Origin: Prorocentrum cordatum
Taxonomy: Eukaryota > Sar > Dinophyceae > Prorocentrales > Prorocentraceae
Direction of reading: 5' to 3'
Assembly: GCA_963575745.1 (NCBI GenBank)
Contig: CAUYUJ010003045.1
Coordinates: forward strand, 1-64,000
Length of the DNA stretch: 64,000 bases
Shown here: piece after piece, positions 46,791 to 58,088 of the stretch
Numbering within the stretch: position 1 is the stretch's first letter
How the letters are laid out: every line of letters begins with the position of its first letter
Made by a program: the position numbers and the translations under genes
The notes under the pieces: generated by a model
Databases searched by the model: none
What the model was told of the DNA's origin: nothing
Seen by the model: the letters and a program-made list of their open reading frames with translations, nothing else

Positions 46791-48250
46791 GAACGTTGGC
46801 GATGAGTTGTACGCCGAGTATGACTTGCCAGGGGCCCATCTCTTGCATGCCCGTGTCGTGGTTGGTGTCTCGGGGATCGAGGGGCTCCACGCAGCGTTGG
46901 TCTTGCCAGACCACGACCTCTTCATTGAGTGGTTCAGCGAGGGCAACGATGGCATTCGGCACTGGTACCGCGTTGGGCCTGGGCGTGTGCTCATCCGCGA
47001 GGACGGGGACATCGCGCCAGCTGCCGGCGGATCAGGGCGCGGGGTGTACGACTTCGCCACGCCGCTCACGCTTGCGGAGCTACAGGCCTTCTCGCAGCAG
47101 GCTGGGGTGCTCCTTGCTGGCCATGATGCTGCTCTCGCTGTCGCTGCGGCGCATCCTGCAGCTGGTGGTGGTGGAGCGCTGGTTGCCGCAGGAGGCGCTG
47201 GGGCGGCAGGGGCGTGGGTGGCGGCGGCGGCGGGCTCGCCGTGGCAGGAGGTCCAGCGGGTGGCCTCGCCGCGCTGCTCGGAGGAGGCGGAGGTGCAGCA
47301 GCCGGCGCTGGGCAGTAGGAGGAGGTGGAGTCGGAGCTCGTGGCGCAGGAGCTGCCCCGCCGCCCTGGGCGCGCCCGCGGGCGCCGCGCCGGCCGCGGCC
47401 CCAGCCGGAGGCCGGCTGGTTGCCGCGCCCGCGGCCGCAGCGGGAGGCGCCGCCGCAGCTGGCGTTGCCGCCGCGCCCGCAGCCGCCACCGCGGACTGCG
47501 CCGCTGGGTTAGCTGCGGCGCTGGCAAGTGCAGGTGCTGGGCCAATGGCCGTCGCCGCCGGCGGCGCAGGTAATGGCGCCGCTAGCTCGGGTGACTGCCG
47601 CGCACTCTCGGTGCAGTGCAACGTCGACGGGAAGCGGCGTCGTGCCTTTGCTTCTGGGGTCGCTCTGCTTCGGGCCGTCGACTGGAGCGACTGGGTGGTG
47701 CCAGGGCCGAGGACAGCTCACTGGGTGGCGAACTTCATGCTGGGGAATGGAGGGGGCGCGCTCGAGCACCATGTCCAGTGGGGGTCGGTCATTCGCCTGG
47801 GCCTGGATGACATCATCGTTTCGGCGCATCTCGAGTACTCGAAGATCTTCGACGCGGCGTTGTGCTGCGACCAGCTGGACCTTACGAGTCTGGTCAGTCT
47901 GGAGTTGGTCTCGAGACACCTACAACTCTGTGAAGAAAGGCACAGAGATCGCGTCCTTGGGACGCGCGAGGACAGCAACGAGCACCAGGGCGAGGAGCAC
48001 TACTTCACGGGGATGGCGGCGACGAGAGGGCCCATGGTGGCCCCGGCGCTTGGATCAGCGAGCAGATCGCGAGAGAGAACGCTTTCGCCGAGGAGAGACG
48101 CAAATCGCGTGAGGAGAGACAGCTCGCCACGCCCAAGGGGCCCAAGCGGGCCGACAGGGACGGGGGGCAGCTGATCTCCACGACTACTTCATCGATCAAG
48201 GCTGCCTGCTGCTCTGTGGCCCAGGGCGCGCAGGCTTTCGCATCTTCGGT
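46789..48250 (+). pseudogene. DIRS-like element, Gag-like protein
   Basis: The frame opens with MNVGDELYAEYD and an N-terminal fold with HARVVVGV, ALVLPDHDLFIEWF and DFATPLTLAELQAF. An Ala/Gly-rich linker follows (about 47120-47590). A conserved C-terminal part contains VQCNVDGKRRRAFASGVALL (~47610), WVVPGPRTAHWVANFML, DAALCCDQLDLTSLVSLELV and EEHYFTGMAATRGPMVAPAL. The stop at 48172-48174 is in the wrong frame: from about 48048 the frame one base over reads AWISEQIARENAFAEERRKS and REERQLATPK, the expected basic coiled-coil end. So a frameshift lies at about 48048. This Gag-like family accompanies RT/tyrosine-recombinase proteins in dinoflagellates. Confidence 0.75.
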
Positions 48251-48256
48251 TGCGAG

Positions 48257-50345
48257 GTGATGGTGCGCCAGCGGGACATCTTCCCTATGCCTCTTCTCCC
48301 CGTCCCTGCTCGGGCTGGTGCTGGCTGCCGTGCTGTTGCCCGTCGTGCTCGCCGCCGTCGCCGTGCTCTTGACTGGGCCAACGACGGCGCCCAATCCATC
48401 AACTCACTTGCTGGGCGAGACCTGGCTGGTGATGGTGCCGTGGGCGCTGTGCAGCAGATGTGCCTTGAGCACCTGGAGCGCAGCTGTTTCTCGGTCGGTG
48501 CCTGTGCTGCTGATGTTCGTCGCCGCGGGAGCCTTCGTGAGCGCCGCGGAAGCGCCGCCGTGTGCGGTGGGTGCGCTACAACCGTCGTGCCCTGCAACGA
48601 GGGCGCCGTGTCCTGGCCGGCCGCGGGAGCGAAGCCCGTCCCCTTGGGCGATGCGCTGCCAGCCGAGCGCCCTGCCTGGTTGAGGGATCTGACGGCCGAT
48701 GTGCGAAGACGCCCAGCTGCAGCGGCTGGCCGGCTGTCTGAGCTCGGCCTTCTACGTCCTATCTTGGCCCTGCACTTCGGGATCACAGAGTATACGGATA
48801 TTTTGTGACTGGATTGGCGCGTCGTGGCATGGCTCGCCTGGTGCCCGCCGAGGAGCTTGGCGACGGCAGTGCGACGGTGGGTCCGTTCTTTTTCAAGGAA
48901 ACCAGATGCAGAGGATCACCTGGCGCCAGGTCGGCAAACTGCGACTTCAAGCCGCCGCCGTCGACGCACTTGCCATCGGCCGCCGCCTTCGCGAAGCTGG
49001 AGACGCAGGAGTGCGACGTCGTCTGGTTCAGCAGTGGTGACATCAGCAACGCCTTCCACGCCATCGAGGTGCCTGAAGAGTTGGGGTCCTGGTTCAGGCT
49101 GCCAGCGCTGCGTGGCCGCGCGGCGGGCTTGCGGGGTCGCAGCGCCTCGACGCTCTTGGTGCGGGTGCTGGCGGTGTTGCCGATGGGCTGGAGCTGGGCG
49201 CTGCGCCTCTGCCAGCTGGTGACGAAGGAGGGCCTTGCGTGGGGCGGCCGGCCTGCCGAGGTCTTCGTGAAGGATCGAGAGGGCCCCCGCCCGCTGGGCC
49301 CGGGGCGTCCGCTGCGCGCGGCGGCGGACATCGACAACTTCATGGTCATGGGCTTGGCGAAGCAGGGCGTCTGCGCAGCGGGGCAGACCGTCGCGGAGGC
49401 GCTCTCCGGCGAGGGCTTCACGATCCACGAGGAGATCGACGGGGCGGTGTGCCAGACGGTCTTCGTGGGCCTCTCGCATGACGGGCGCAGCCACGCGGCG
49501 CGGGTGTCCACGAAGCGCGCGTGGGGGCTGCGGCTGGCTATCGAGGAGCTCCTGGGCCGTCGCACTTGCTCAGGTCACGTGTCCGAGATCGTGGTGGGCC
49601 ATGCGACCTGGATCATGATGGTTCAGTGCTCGTCCCTGTCGGTTTTCAGCTCCGTGTGCGCCTGCGTCAAGTCCATGGGCATCCAGGAGGGCGGGCTGTG
49701 GCCGGCCGTGAAGGAGGAGCTTGGGCACGTCAGGAACCTGCTGCCGCTGATGGTGGCTCGCGCGAACGCCGGCTGGTACAGCAAGGTCGCGGTCAGCGAT
49801 GCCTCGCACTGGGGCTGCGGAGTCTGCGAGCGCCAGGTGCCCGTGGAGGGGGCCGCGCGCTGGGGGCGGACGGCTGAGCGCTGGCGGCGCCGCCGAGGCG
49901 CCACGGCCGCGCGCGCTCGCGCCTTGGGGGGCGAGGGGGCCTCTGCGAAGCTGGAGCAGCTGCTGGCGTCGGACGACCTGCCGGACAGTTTGCGCCGGGC
50001 TGACGAGCGTGCGAGGGCCCTCGACATGGTCGACGCGAGCTTCGCTGTCCCTGAGGCCTGGCATATCGTCGAGTCTTTTCCTTGGCGGGGCCCAGCGAAC
50101 ATGCCGCGGATGGAGGGGCTCGCTCTCTCGAGCTCGCTTCGACATCTCGTTCGGGATCGGAAGGCTTTCGGACGCCGAGTTCTGCTCTTAGTCGGGAACC
50201 TGGGGTTGGCCTTCGCCGCCGGGAAGGGCCGATCCTCGGCCCTCCAGCTTCGTGGCATCCTGCGTAAAATCGGCGCCCCCACCTTGGTGCGCCGCCTGCG
50301 CGCATGTGTCCGCTGGGCCCCTTCGGAGAGGGGCCCGGCACTAAA
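48257..50345 (+). pseudogene. DIRS-like element, reverse transcriptase and RNase H
   Basis: A frame at 48257-48808 ends with AVSWPAAGAKPVPLGDALP and RLSELGLLRPILALHFGITE, the region just before the RT. The RT continues in the next frame from about 48805: VGPFFFKE, THLPSAAAFAKLE, motif A SSGDISNAFHAIEVP (~49028), VLPMGWSWALRLCQLV (~49174) and motif C ADIDNFMVMG (~49321; usually YVDNF in this family). RNase H follows with VSDASHWGCGV (~49793), PRMEGLALS (~50107) and LLVGNLGLAFAAGKGRS (~50185), where the expected Asp is Gly (GGG, 50194-50196). RWAPSERGPA at about 50310 is where the frame is lost. Frameshifts plus the Asp-to-Gly change indicate an inactive copy. Confidence 0.85.
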
Positions 50346-51113
50346 CTGTCTCGAGGCCCGTGCTACCTTGAGCCGCAGCTGGAGGGGGGGGCCGCCGGGG
50401 TGGAGCCTGCTGCTGCTGGGCCTGGGGTGCTGCCAGCCGCGCCGGAGTTCCCGAGCCTCGGCGCAGGCGCGGCGCGGGCGCCCCCGCGCGCGCGAGAGGA
50501 CGGAGCTGGTGGCCCCGCAAGACGACTGGATGAAGATGGTGGGCATCACGTCTGCTGCCGCGGCGACCGCGAGGAGGGCCCAGTGCCGCGCGCCATCGTC
50601 CGATTCGGCGCCCCTCTCGGGCTCGTGCCCGCCGTCCTTCCTGGAGTCGAGGTCCGTGGCCAAGGCGACCTTCCTGGGCTGCCAGAGGAGAGCCAAGGCC
50701 TTCACGGGCTGGGCGCTGCAGGTTGGGGTAAGCTGGGTCGCAGTTGGGAGCTCGACCTGGCGCTGGTGCAGTACATGGACCGGCTATTCTTTTTCTGGGG
50801 TGCGCCAGGTATGGGGCCAGCAAGACCTTTGCCGCGGTCGAGTTCTAATGCCCCGAGGTCGGCAGGTGCGGCGCGCAGAGCTTGCCGAGGGCGACCGGGG
50901 CGCTGGCTGGCTGGGCCAAGGTGGCCCTGGCCGTGGCTTCTTGCAGCGGCGCTGACGGGGCACCTGCCGTCCAGGGGCTTGCTGGAACATGCTGTGGCGC
51001 TGCTGCTGGCCTTCGACGCCCGCCTCCGCCCGGGCGAGCTGGGCGCGCGCGCGCCCGTGCAGCTGGTCGCGCGGGTGCCGGGCGCGGGGTTCGGACAGCA
51101 GCAGTGGGCTTAA
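50346..51113 (+). pseudogene. DIRS-like element, truncated tyrosine recombinase
   Basis: Pieces in two frames fit the recombinase: SFLESRSVAKATFLGCQRRA and FTGWALQVGVSW (about 50635-50745) in the RT frame, and ELDLALVQYMDRLFFFWGA (about 50747-50805) and HAVALLLAFDARLRPGELGA (about 50991-51050) in another. The Arg of LRPGEL (51027-51029) corresponds to the first catalytic Arg. The downstream HxxR and nucleophilic Tyr region is missing, as a stop follows at 51111 and the sequence then changes character. The copy is 3'-truncated. Confidence 0.65.
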
Positions 51114-51599
51114 TTCTAGAAATGGATGGGCTCGCCTTAGAGGCGGGATGAATGAGGGTGGCGGGGGCGGACGACGAGCCTCCGCGATGGCAGCGCCCAC
51201 TGACGACGGCGATCGGACGTGCCAAAGGCGAGGCGACCTGCAGATCTGTCAAGCAAGGGGGGAACTGTCCCGAGGCGGGACAGGGTTGCCCTTGCAAGCG
51301 CAAGCAGCCCAGGACGCCAGCTGCTTCGGCTCCGCCAGTGACGGGGGGTGCTAACAAAGCAGCTGGCGGGAATGATGATTGGAGAGGCAGGGGCGAGAAC
51401 CCAGGAAACAAAGGTCCATGAGGGAAGTGTCGGCCTCGCTCTTCGACTCCGTCGAATAAGTTTGGCAAATCGAATGTAAGTCAACCGCGGGCGAGAAACC
51501 AATCCGATACGTCGCGAGAACGTCAGAGTAAGCTGTTGTGTAATGCTTCTCGCGAGACCCCCGCAACTGCAAGGGTCCACAGAGCGGATGCTATGAGCG
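51114..51599. other. Junction between DIRS-like and Copia-like elements
   Basis: No domain was recognised. GC content drops visibly from about 51400. An AGGCGACCTGCAGATCTGTC and Cys/Gly-rich frame at about 51152-51421 is unassigned. A Copia 5' end or LTR may lie here, but no terminal repeat was identified by eye. Confidence 0.4.
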
Positions 51600-52104
51600 G
51601 CGTCGAGGCCTGACGGATGCCGAGAAGATAAAGCGAGACAAGTACGAGGAAGCTCAGCTCAAGGCAGGAAAGTCTCTTGGCTACCAACGGATCACCCAGC
51701 AAGCCGACCCCGCTGTTGCTAATGCCAGCAGTGCCGCGCCAGGGGGGGCACCGCGCATCCGAGAGTCGAGTGAGGGGCGTGACAAGAATAGAGAGAAGGG
51801 GAAAGGGAGAGGAAAAGACAAGCCGTGCAAAGTGTTCGCGGAAGCAGGGGCCTGCTCGCGCGGCAAGGACTGCTGGTTCGCGAAGAACACGCCCGATCAT
51901 CCGTGGCTGAGCACTGGCGGAGTTCGCGCCAGTGCCGAGACGCTGACGGGACAAGTCTTACTCTTCACGCTGATGCTCATTCACCTCGCTAAGAGGATGT
52001 CACGACGCTCGAATCGGCGCAGCCGAAAAGGGGAAAAAGGGTTTCGGCCCACTGGCTCAGCCAGCCAGTGTGCGCACCTGCGCATTTCCAGCCCCGCTGG
52101 CTAG
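51600..52104 (+). pseudogene. Copia-like Gag, zinc-finger end
   Basis: The frame reads GLTDAEKIKRDKYEEA, a basic KNREKGKGRGKDKPC stretch, then CKVFAEAGACSRGKDCWFAK (51823-51882). Cys spacing (CX8CX5C) fits a CCCH-type finger found in Gag of dinoflagellate Copia elements, but the residue in the usual CX3H His place is Lys. The frame continues to 52104 without further known motifs. No initiator or matrix-like N-terminus was found. Confidence 0.6.
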
Positions 52105-52307
52105 AGGCTCCCATGGCCTCCAGACTAGTTCAACCGGGTACTTTTCGACGGTTGAGAAATACCATGCGCGTGCCATAGGAATGAATGATCTTTCCGAGGA
52201 AGCATTTCCCGCTTCCGAAACACAGGAACGCGAGGAAAGGCTGACTAAACTCGTCGCTATCCTCGTTCAGATACAACCTCTCCCATGGGAAGCCATTCCA
52301 TTGTTTT

Positions 52308-52850
52308 GTGGCGAACGCCATTCTCAAAGTTGCGTCATGTCTGCGAAGACGGATCGGCGCGGCCTTCGCGTTCGAATGCGCCCCTCAATTCGAGAGCCCA
52401 CCTGCCACTCGGAGGAAGGTGCGTCGCCGCAGCCCGAAGGAGCTGCCTTCGAGTGTAGACGATAGGTGGAGGTTCCCGAGCGCAGAGTGTCGACAAATGT
52501 TGACACAATGGAAAGCATCGACGACGCAAGCCCTGATTAGGGCGTCCGAACTCGCCGATGAGGTTTGGCATCCTTGGTTATACTCCGAGGGGGGGGGCGC
52601 GGTTGTCCCGGGCGGCTCAGCCGCCGCGGGGTGCAAGGAGAGATCATCCGTGCGCCTCGCATCGCTTGGGCGCATAGTTGACACAGGCTGTGGAGGCAAT
52701 CTCATTGCAGAGATGTATTCGCGCTGCAGGCGCAATGGGAATTATCAGGCGTCTCGAGGGGGCGATCACCCTGAACACTTCCGGGGGTTCTTCACGGGCC
52801 CTCGGTTGAGTTCGCGTCACATGTCCCAATTTTAGGGATGAGAATTTTCA
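52308..52850 (+). pseudogene. Copia-like aspartic protease
   Basis: In a 175-codon frame, GRIVDTGCGGNLIA carries the retropepsin Asp-Thr-Gly triad (Asp codon at 52680-52682). DTGCG is the form usual in dinoflagellate Copia proteases. The upstream part is Arg-rich and of low complexity. The frame ends at 52833 and coding resumes at 52855 in another frame, so this is broken. Confidence 0.7.
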
Positions 52851-52854
52851 AGCA

Positions 52855-53576
52855 TTGGTCATGCCGGAGACGCCGGCAGTGATCTCAGTAGGAGGGCAGT
52901 GCATGGATCACGGCTTTACTTTCGCTTGGCCAGCAGCCCAGCGACCCTACTTACTTCTACCCAACGGTCATAGAGTGGACCTTGTCGTTGAGGGCAAGAT
53001 TCCTTACTTGACCTTATCTGTCAGAGAGGCGCTGGGTCAGTGGATGTGCAGTTGCTGCCGGGAAGCCTCTGCAACTCCCCAGCGGTGGTGTTGCGTGACG
53101 TCAGGCGCCAAGGTATTTCTGGATGATGTGGAATCTGCGGGGTGCCCTCCGCCCCAATCAATCCAGATCACGTGGCCATCGACTTGCATGCACAAGAGAT
53201 TATTGGTAACCATGGCTATGTGGACGGCAGACTGGCCGTGCCCGATTGCCCATTCCCATCCGACGTAGACTCCATGGTTATCGTAAACTATTTCTACTAT
53301 CCGCATCAGAAAGCTCGTGGGTGCGGTTGGAATCGAACACCTACCGGCGTCGTGAGCTTAGTAGGTCCCTCATCTTCCCCCAACCGCGATACAGTCGTCG
53401 GTTGTACTATACCGCGCCGCGGCTTAGCCCGAGGCTGTGCGGCTGTGCATAAGAGCCCTTGCCTATGCGGGGTCTCGGGATCTTTGCCCTACGACATGGA
53501 CTTTGGGCTTGATTCCAACGGAATTGCTGCAGCACCTGGCCAGAGGGTGGTGCAGATGAGGGCTCGGGTGGTGTGA
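52855..53576 (+). pseudogene. Copia-like pre-integrase segment
   Basis: MPETPAVISVGGQCMDHGFT then FAWPAAQRPYLLLPNGHRVD and GKIPYLTL (about 52860-53015) are the conserved block between protease and integrase in dinoflagellate Copia polyproteins. Beyond about 53030 the reading is lost between frames. The sequence to 53576 stays open in a frame with no recognised motif until the fold-back insertion. Confidence 0.6.
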
Positions 53577-53599
53577 AAGAGTGTGTTCTACCGCTGCTG

Positions 53600-54655
53600 G
53601 CGGAAAACCGGGGGGGGGTCACTACCGGTTCGAACCCCTCCCCCCCCCCTCCGGAAAACTGGGGGGGGTCACCGCCGGTTCGAACCCCTCCCCCCCCCCA
53701 GTTCAACATGAAAAGGGGGGGGGGGGGGCACTGCCGGTTCGAACCTCTCCTTCCCGTGCCCCCTTCGAAAACCGGGGGGGGTCACTGCCAGTTCGAACCC
53801 CCCCCCCCACGAAAACCGAGTGGGGTTGCGGACAGTGGTGGGGGCGGTGTTGGTGGGGGCAGTGGTGAGGGGACAGCGGGGCAGTGGTGGGGGCAGTGGG
53901 ACAGTGGGACAGTGGTGGGGACGGTAGTGGTGGGGACAGTGGTGTGGGGACAGAGGTGGAAACAGTGGGACAGTGGAGGGTACAATGGTGGTGTTGACAG
54001 TGGTGAAGGCGGTGGCGAGGACGGCGGTGGGACAATGGGACAGAGGTACAGTGGGGACAGTAGTGGGGACAGTGGGGACAGTGGTGGGAACAGTGGGACA
54101 GCTCAGTGGGACAGCGGAGGAGTCAGTGGGACAGTGGGGGCAGTGGGGATAGTCGGGCAGTGGTTGGGTCCGTGGAGACAGTGGGGAGTGTGGGACCGTG
54201 GTGGGAACAGTTCTGGGGACAGCGGGGACAGTGCGACAGTGGTGGGGCCACTGGTGCGGACAGTAGGGACGGTGGTGGAACCAGTGGGGACAGTGGTGGT
54301 GAGGACAGTGGTGCTGGGAACAACAGTGGGGGATTTGATGCGGACGGTGGTAGGGGCCGGGAGTCGTTTGCTGGCGGTGCGTGGGGGGGGGGAGGGGGTC
54401 GAACCGGTAGTGATCCCTTTCCGGTTTTCGAGGGGGGGGGGGGGGTCGAACCGGTAGTGACCCCCCCCGGTTTTCCGGATCCGCGGGGGGGGGGGGGGGG
54501 GGGGAGGTTCGGGGTGACCCCTCTCCGGTTTTCGAGGGGGAGGTGGGGGGGAGGGGTTAGGGGGGGGGGGGTTTTGCCGGGGGAGGGGGGGGGGTCCAGC
54601 AGGGGGGGGATTTTCGGAGGGGGGGGGGCGACCCCCGGGTTCCGGAGGAAAAGGT
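53600..54655. mobile_element. Fold-back-like element inserted in the Copia copy
   Basis: The left arm has four units of GAAAAC, a G-run, GTCACTACCGGTTCGAACCC and a C-run (GTTCGAACC near 53629, 53679, 53737 and 53791). The right arm carries the inverse: GTCGAACCGGTAGTGA, a C-run and CCGGTTTTC near 54399, 54443 and, decayed, 54508, then further G-rich units to about 54650. Between them (53835-54370) lies a GGGACAGTGG minisatellite. Inverted arrays of subrepeats around a middle segment are the fold-back plan. It separates the pre-integrase block from the integrase. The arms include G-runs up to 20 long (54485-54504). No target duplication could be fixed. Confidence 0.65.
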
Positions 54656-54699
54656 TGGCAATCATCCACAGTAAAGCGGCGGTGGATCACGTTCTCTCG

Positions 54700-55650
54700 G
54701 TGGTGTTGGCCTTGTTGACATCGACGCACCGCCCGATTCCAACCCAGATGATGCACAGGTTGAGGTGCTAGTCTCCGCGACTGAGCGACTAAAAAAGAGC
54801 GCGGCCTCCCTCGCGCATTTGCTAACTCATGCTCCGAAGAACCCTTTCTGCTCAGTATGTAACTGGGCAAAGGCATTATGGCGCCGACGAAGAAAAGCGC
54901 GCAACAAAGGGCTTGGGGTACCTAGACTATGTGCGAACCCCGTCACGTTCGGACTCCTGGCCACAATGGATCACTGGCTTGCGATGGATGACCTATCGCG
55001 GGGGCTCCATGACAAGACCGGGCGTGTGACTTTTCGCGACTGGGCTGCATATTTCCTTGCGGCTCAGGGTGTGCATGATAAGTCTGCGGTTCACGTGTGT
55101 ATTTTGTGAATCAACCTTTAAGCTCTGGGAGAGAAGTTTGCATATTGTTGTGCTGACGGTGCGAGGGAACTCGCGCGTTCGTGCGTAGAAGTAAAGATAG
55201 CACATGATCCAAGCATCCCTGGTGAAGAAAAAGCTTATGGCTGTTGCTGAACAGCCCAGCGGAATCGTTCAGATGGGGGCCAGAGCCTTACTGATGCAGG
55301 CCGGCCTTCCCCCGCCATTTTGGACGCGTGCCGTCCGATCTTTTGTCTTTGTTAGAACGCTCGGAATCCTGAGGAGGGTGACTCGTCATGGAAGCGTTGA
55401 TTCGGACGCGGCTTCGCTGCTCCTCTCCTGCCTTTCGGATCCCTCGTGCGCTTCGTGCCCCCGCCAGAATCTAGATCTCGGATCGCCGAGACTGGCGGGG
55501 CGATGGTCGCGAGGATTTACCTTGGAAGTGTGCGTGAAGTGTGGGGTATGGTAGGGCCCGAGAGCTATGTGTCGCCGTTGAGCCAACATGACGGACTAAA
55601 CATGGAATCCGCGCGAACGCCAGCAGGCAAGCGCCCAATAATTTAGAAGT
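54700..55650 (+). pseudogene. Copia-like integrase
   Basis: The frame from about 54710 reads VEVLVSATERLKKSAASLAH and LLTHAPKNPFCSVCNWAKAL (about 54820-54880), the H/C zinc-binding N-terminal domain. ATMDHWLAMDDLSRGL (~54963) with the first core Asp follows, then RDWAAYFLAAQG. After a break, GIVQMGARALLMQAGLPPPF and WTRAVRSFVF (about 55260-55350) are the integrase C-terminal part. IYLGSVREVWGMVG (~55515) resembles the GxFLGW block that follows. Frames change at least twice, stops occur at about 55107 and 55552, and the catalytic Asp/Glu set is incomplete. Confidence 0.75.
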
Positions 55651-55674
55651 CTGATCAGGTCTACAGAGGCAGTT

Positions 55675-56426
55675 TTGGATGGCACTGCGGCTGACCAAGA
55701 GCCCAATTTCCCCATGAGGGAAGCGCGCGAAAAAGCCCAGACCGAAATTATGAACGTTATAATCCCCCCTGGTGGCTCCTCTACGGGCTCAGCTGGACAA
55801 GGGGCCCGACTAGGTTCACAGTCGGCTCCGCCGTTTAGTGACAGACGCCCTGGCGAACCGATGCCACCGCCCCCTCCAGTGGGCGAGGCCGCGCCACCTT
55901 CGGACCCCGAAGACGACTCCCATGATGACGGTCCCGGGGGAATCGTGTAGTGAACGACGTGCCTGTGGCACCGGGTGGTGGGGGTCCCCAACGAGATTCG
56001 AGACCAGATATTGACCCCAAACAGACGCTTGGTCTCGCGCGCGTTGAGTACATATTGGATCGTTGGTCCAACTTCTCCTCGGCTCAGCCGAGATCGAGAG
56101 TACCTGGACCAGGTCAGCTTCTCGCCCGCACCACGCAAAATCTAAACACAATGGGATATTATGAAGATCGACGTGTCGTGGTCGGGCTCACTCAGGATGA
56201 GCTAGCTGAGAAACTGCCATTGAAAGGGCGGCAGAAAACGTGTAGCATCCGAGTCGTGTTGTACTACGATCCAGACTACGTACCTGTTACAAGAGTATGG
56301 GTCACTGACCCTAACCCGCTATGTGGTGCTCAATGGTTGAAGAAATTGCCAGGCTCCATCAACCCTGGTATACATCCGAGCCGATGGTTCAACATGAGTC
56401 ATGCCGAACGAAGGAAGGCATTATAA
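55675..56426 (+). pseudogene. Copia-like linker region before RT
   Basis: Two frames overlap at 55950: a Pro/Gly/Asp-rich acidic stretch (ending SDPEDDSHDDGPGGIV) and a 158-codon frame with RRVVVGLTQDELAEKLPLKG and PGIHPSRWFNMSHAERRKAL. The position and the NPGIHPSRW phrase fit the variable linker between integrase and RT. No catalytic motif is expected here. Confidence 0.5.
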
Positions 56427-56577
56427 CTGTTCAGATTTGAAAAGCGCGATTGCTTCGGTATTGATGACCCAGGACCCTGCGTTGCGCTTCTTCGACATTG
56501 GAATCGACTCAGTCGAACTCCAGAAGGGACAAACATAACCTGCACCGCTCGGACCCTCCGACGGCAATCCTACGCCT

Positions 56578-58088
56578 GTGGCCGACCCCTTGCAACAAAA
56601 GAGGGGGGGGGCGATAGTGCCGGATGAAACTGAAGTCGATTGGTGCGCGCTGTTGCACCCCGCTGGACCAGCGGAGGAGCTGTCTACAGATGCAGGCTCA
56701 GGGGGCGATGGAGGCACTCCCGATGACGAAAAGGCGTGGTGGAAACAGACCTGGTATGGCGGGGCCGTCCCACGGGACGGGGTACCTCCCGACTCAGTCG
56801 GTGAGGACCTCGACTTCCCTGGCTCGCCGAGCCTGAGAGGGGCGAGCCTGACCTCGAGTCCGGCGGCCGCCGCTTCGCAACGCGGCATGCCCCGCATGCC
56901 ATTGCAAACGGCATCAGCACCCTTCCCTGATCATCGGGAGAAGGAGAGACTAGATTTGGATTACTTCTACATTCCATTCGCTGACGACGTCCAAATCATC
57001 GAACAGACGTTCCAACTTCCCAAGGAACTGTGCCCACCACGGATCGACGCTGCTGTGGCTAGGTCCGTGTTCAAGGCTGAGGCGCTAGTTAATTCAGACG
57101 CCCGCAAGGCCCTGCGGACAGAGTTGGATCGACTGTGCAGCATTGGCACCTGGGATGAATCAGGCGTCACGGAATACGACGATGTGATTCGACAAGGGCA
57201 GACAACTCGATTTGGACGTTGATTCGCAATCCGAGTCGAAAAGATCTCTGACGTCAAAAGACTCGCATTTGGGCAGTCATACTGCAAATATAATGGTACA
57301 GTTGTATTCGACGGATCGGATGTCAGGGGCCAGAAGTTGCAGTATTCCAGGAACCTTCTAGCAGTCCTGCAACGATGCAGGCTAGTAAAGCAGCAGGCGC
57401 GTGCGGCCTGTTTGAGGGACATGACCTCCAACAGGCTGACGCCAAACAGGCCTGCGCACAATCCCAGCTCGGAGGGCCCCCGACTAAAATCTTTTTGCCG
57501 CGTGGCGCGTGGCGGCCTGCCTGGAAGAAATCGCGCAACCCTGTGTGCCCGCTTATCCTCTCGCTGTGCGGACATCCTGATGCTGGGGGATATTGGGGGC
57601 AACATTGCGAGGGGCATGTTTTCTCAGAAGGTTTTATCAAGTGTAGTCCTTGGCGGAGTTGTTACTTCCATCCGAAGCTGCGATTATTTCTTACAAGTTG
57701 TGTTGATGACTTCAAACTTGCTGGACCAAAAGCTAATCTCGACAAAGGATGGAGCTTAATGCAGGAGCCATCCGAGGGATGTCCTGAGGGTATTGTGATA
57801 TATCCCACTAGAGATGTGGGGCTTTACCTAGGATGTGAACATCATCTGTGCACGCAGTATGCAGAATGGCAACGAGAGCTACCCGCAGTACTTGACCCGC
57901 CGCCACCGAAGATCAAGAAACCGTCAGCATGTGGAAACCAACCAGAGAGCGCTGGCGAGAATGCGGGGGGTGAGTCATCGGCGCAGCCGGCTGAGCCTTA
58001 TCAGTTCAGAGAACCAAGGATGGTCAGAGCCATTGAATATGAGATGGCAGATTTTTCGAATCATGTGTTATTTTGTATGCACATTTGA
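56578..58088 (+). pseudogene. Copia-like reverse transcriptase
   Basis: The first frame (56578-57222) leads in with FYIPFADDVQIIEQTFQLPK, then EALVNSDARKALRTELDRL and GTWDESGVTEYDDVIRQ, the usual entry to the RT. After broken frames, 57375-58088 contains ADAKQACAQSQLGGPPTKIF (motif A Asp at 57438-57440), SLCGHPDAGGYWGQHCE, CVDDFKLAGPKANLDKGWSL (motif C Asp-Asp at 57705-57710) and VGLYLGCEH. The catalytic pair is kept, with Cys for the usual Tyr, but the palm between motifs A and C is compressed and frameshifted, so it is not functional. Confidence 0.85.

Noticed and set aside
53310-53400. Minus-strand tRNA gene (GTTCGATTCC and a 7-bp GCGGTTG/CAACCGC pairing)
   Set aside because: The would-be T stem does not pair, the length is short (~66) and no A box or anticodon arm can be drawn; the segment lies inside Copia-derived sequence.
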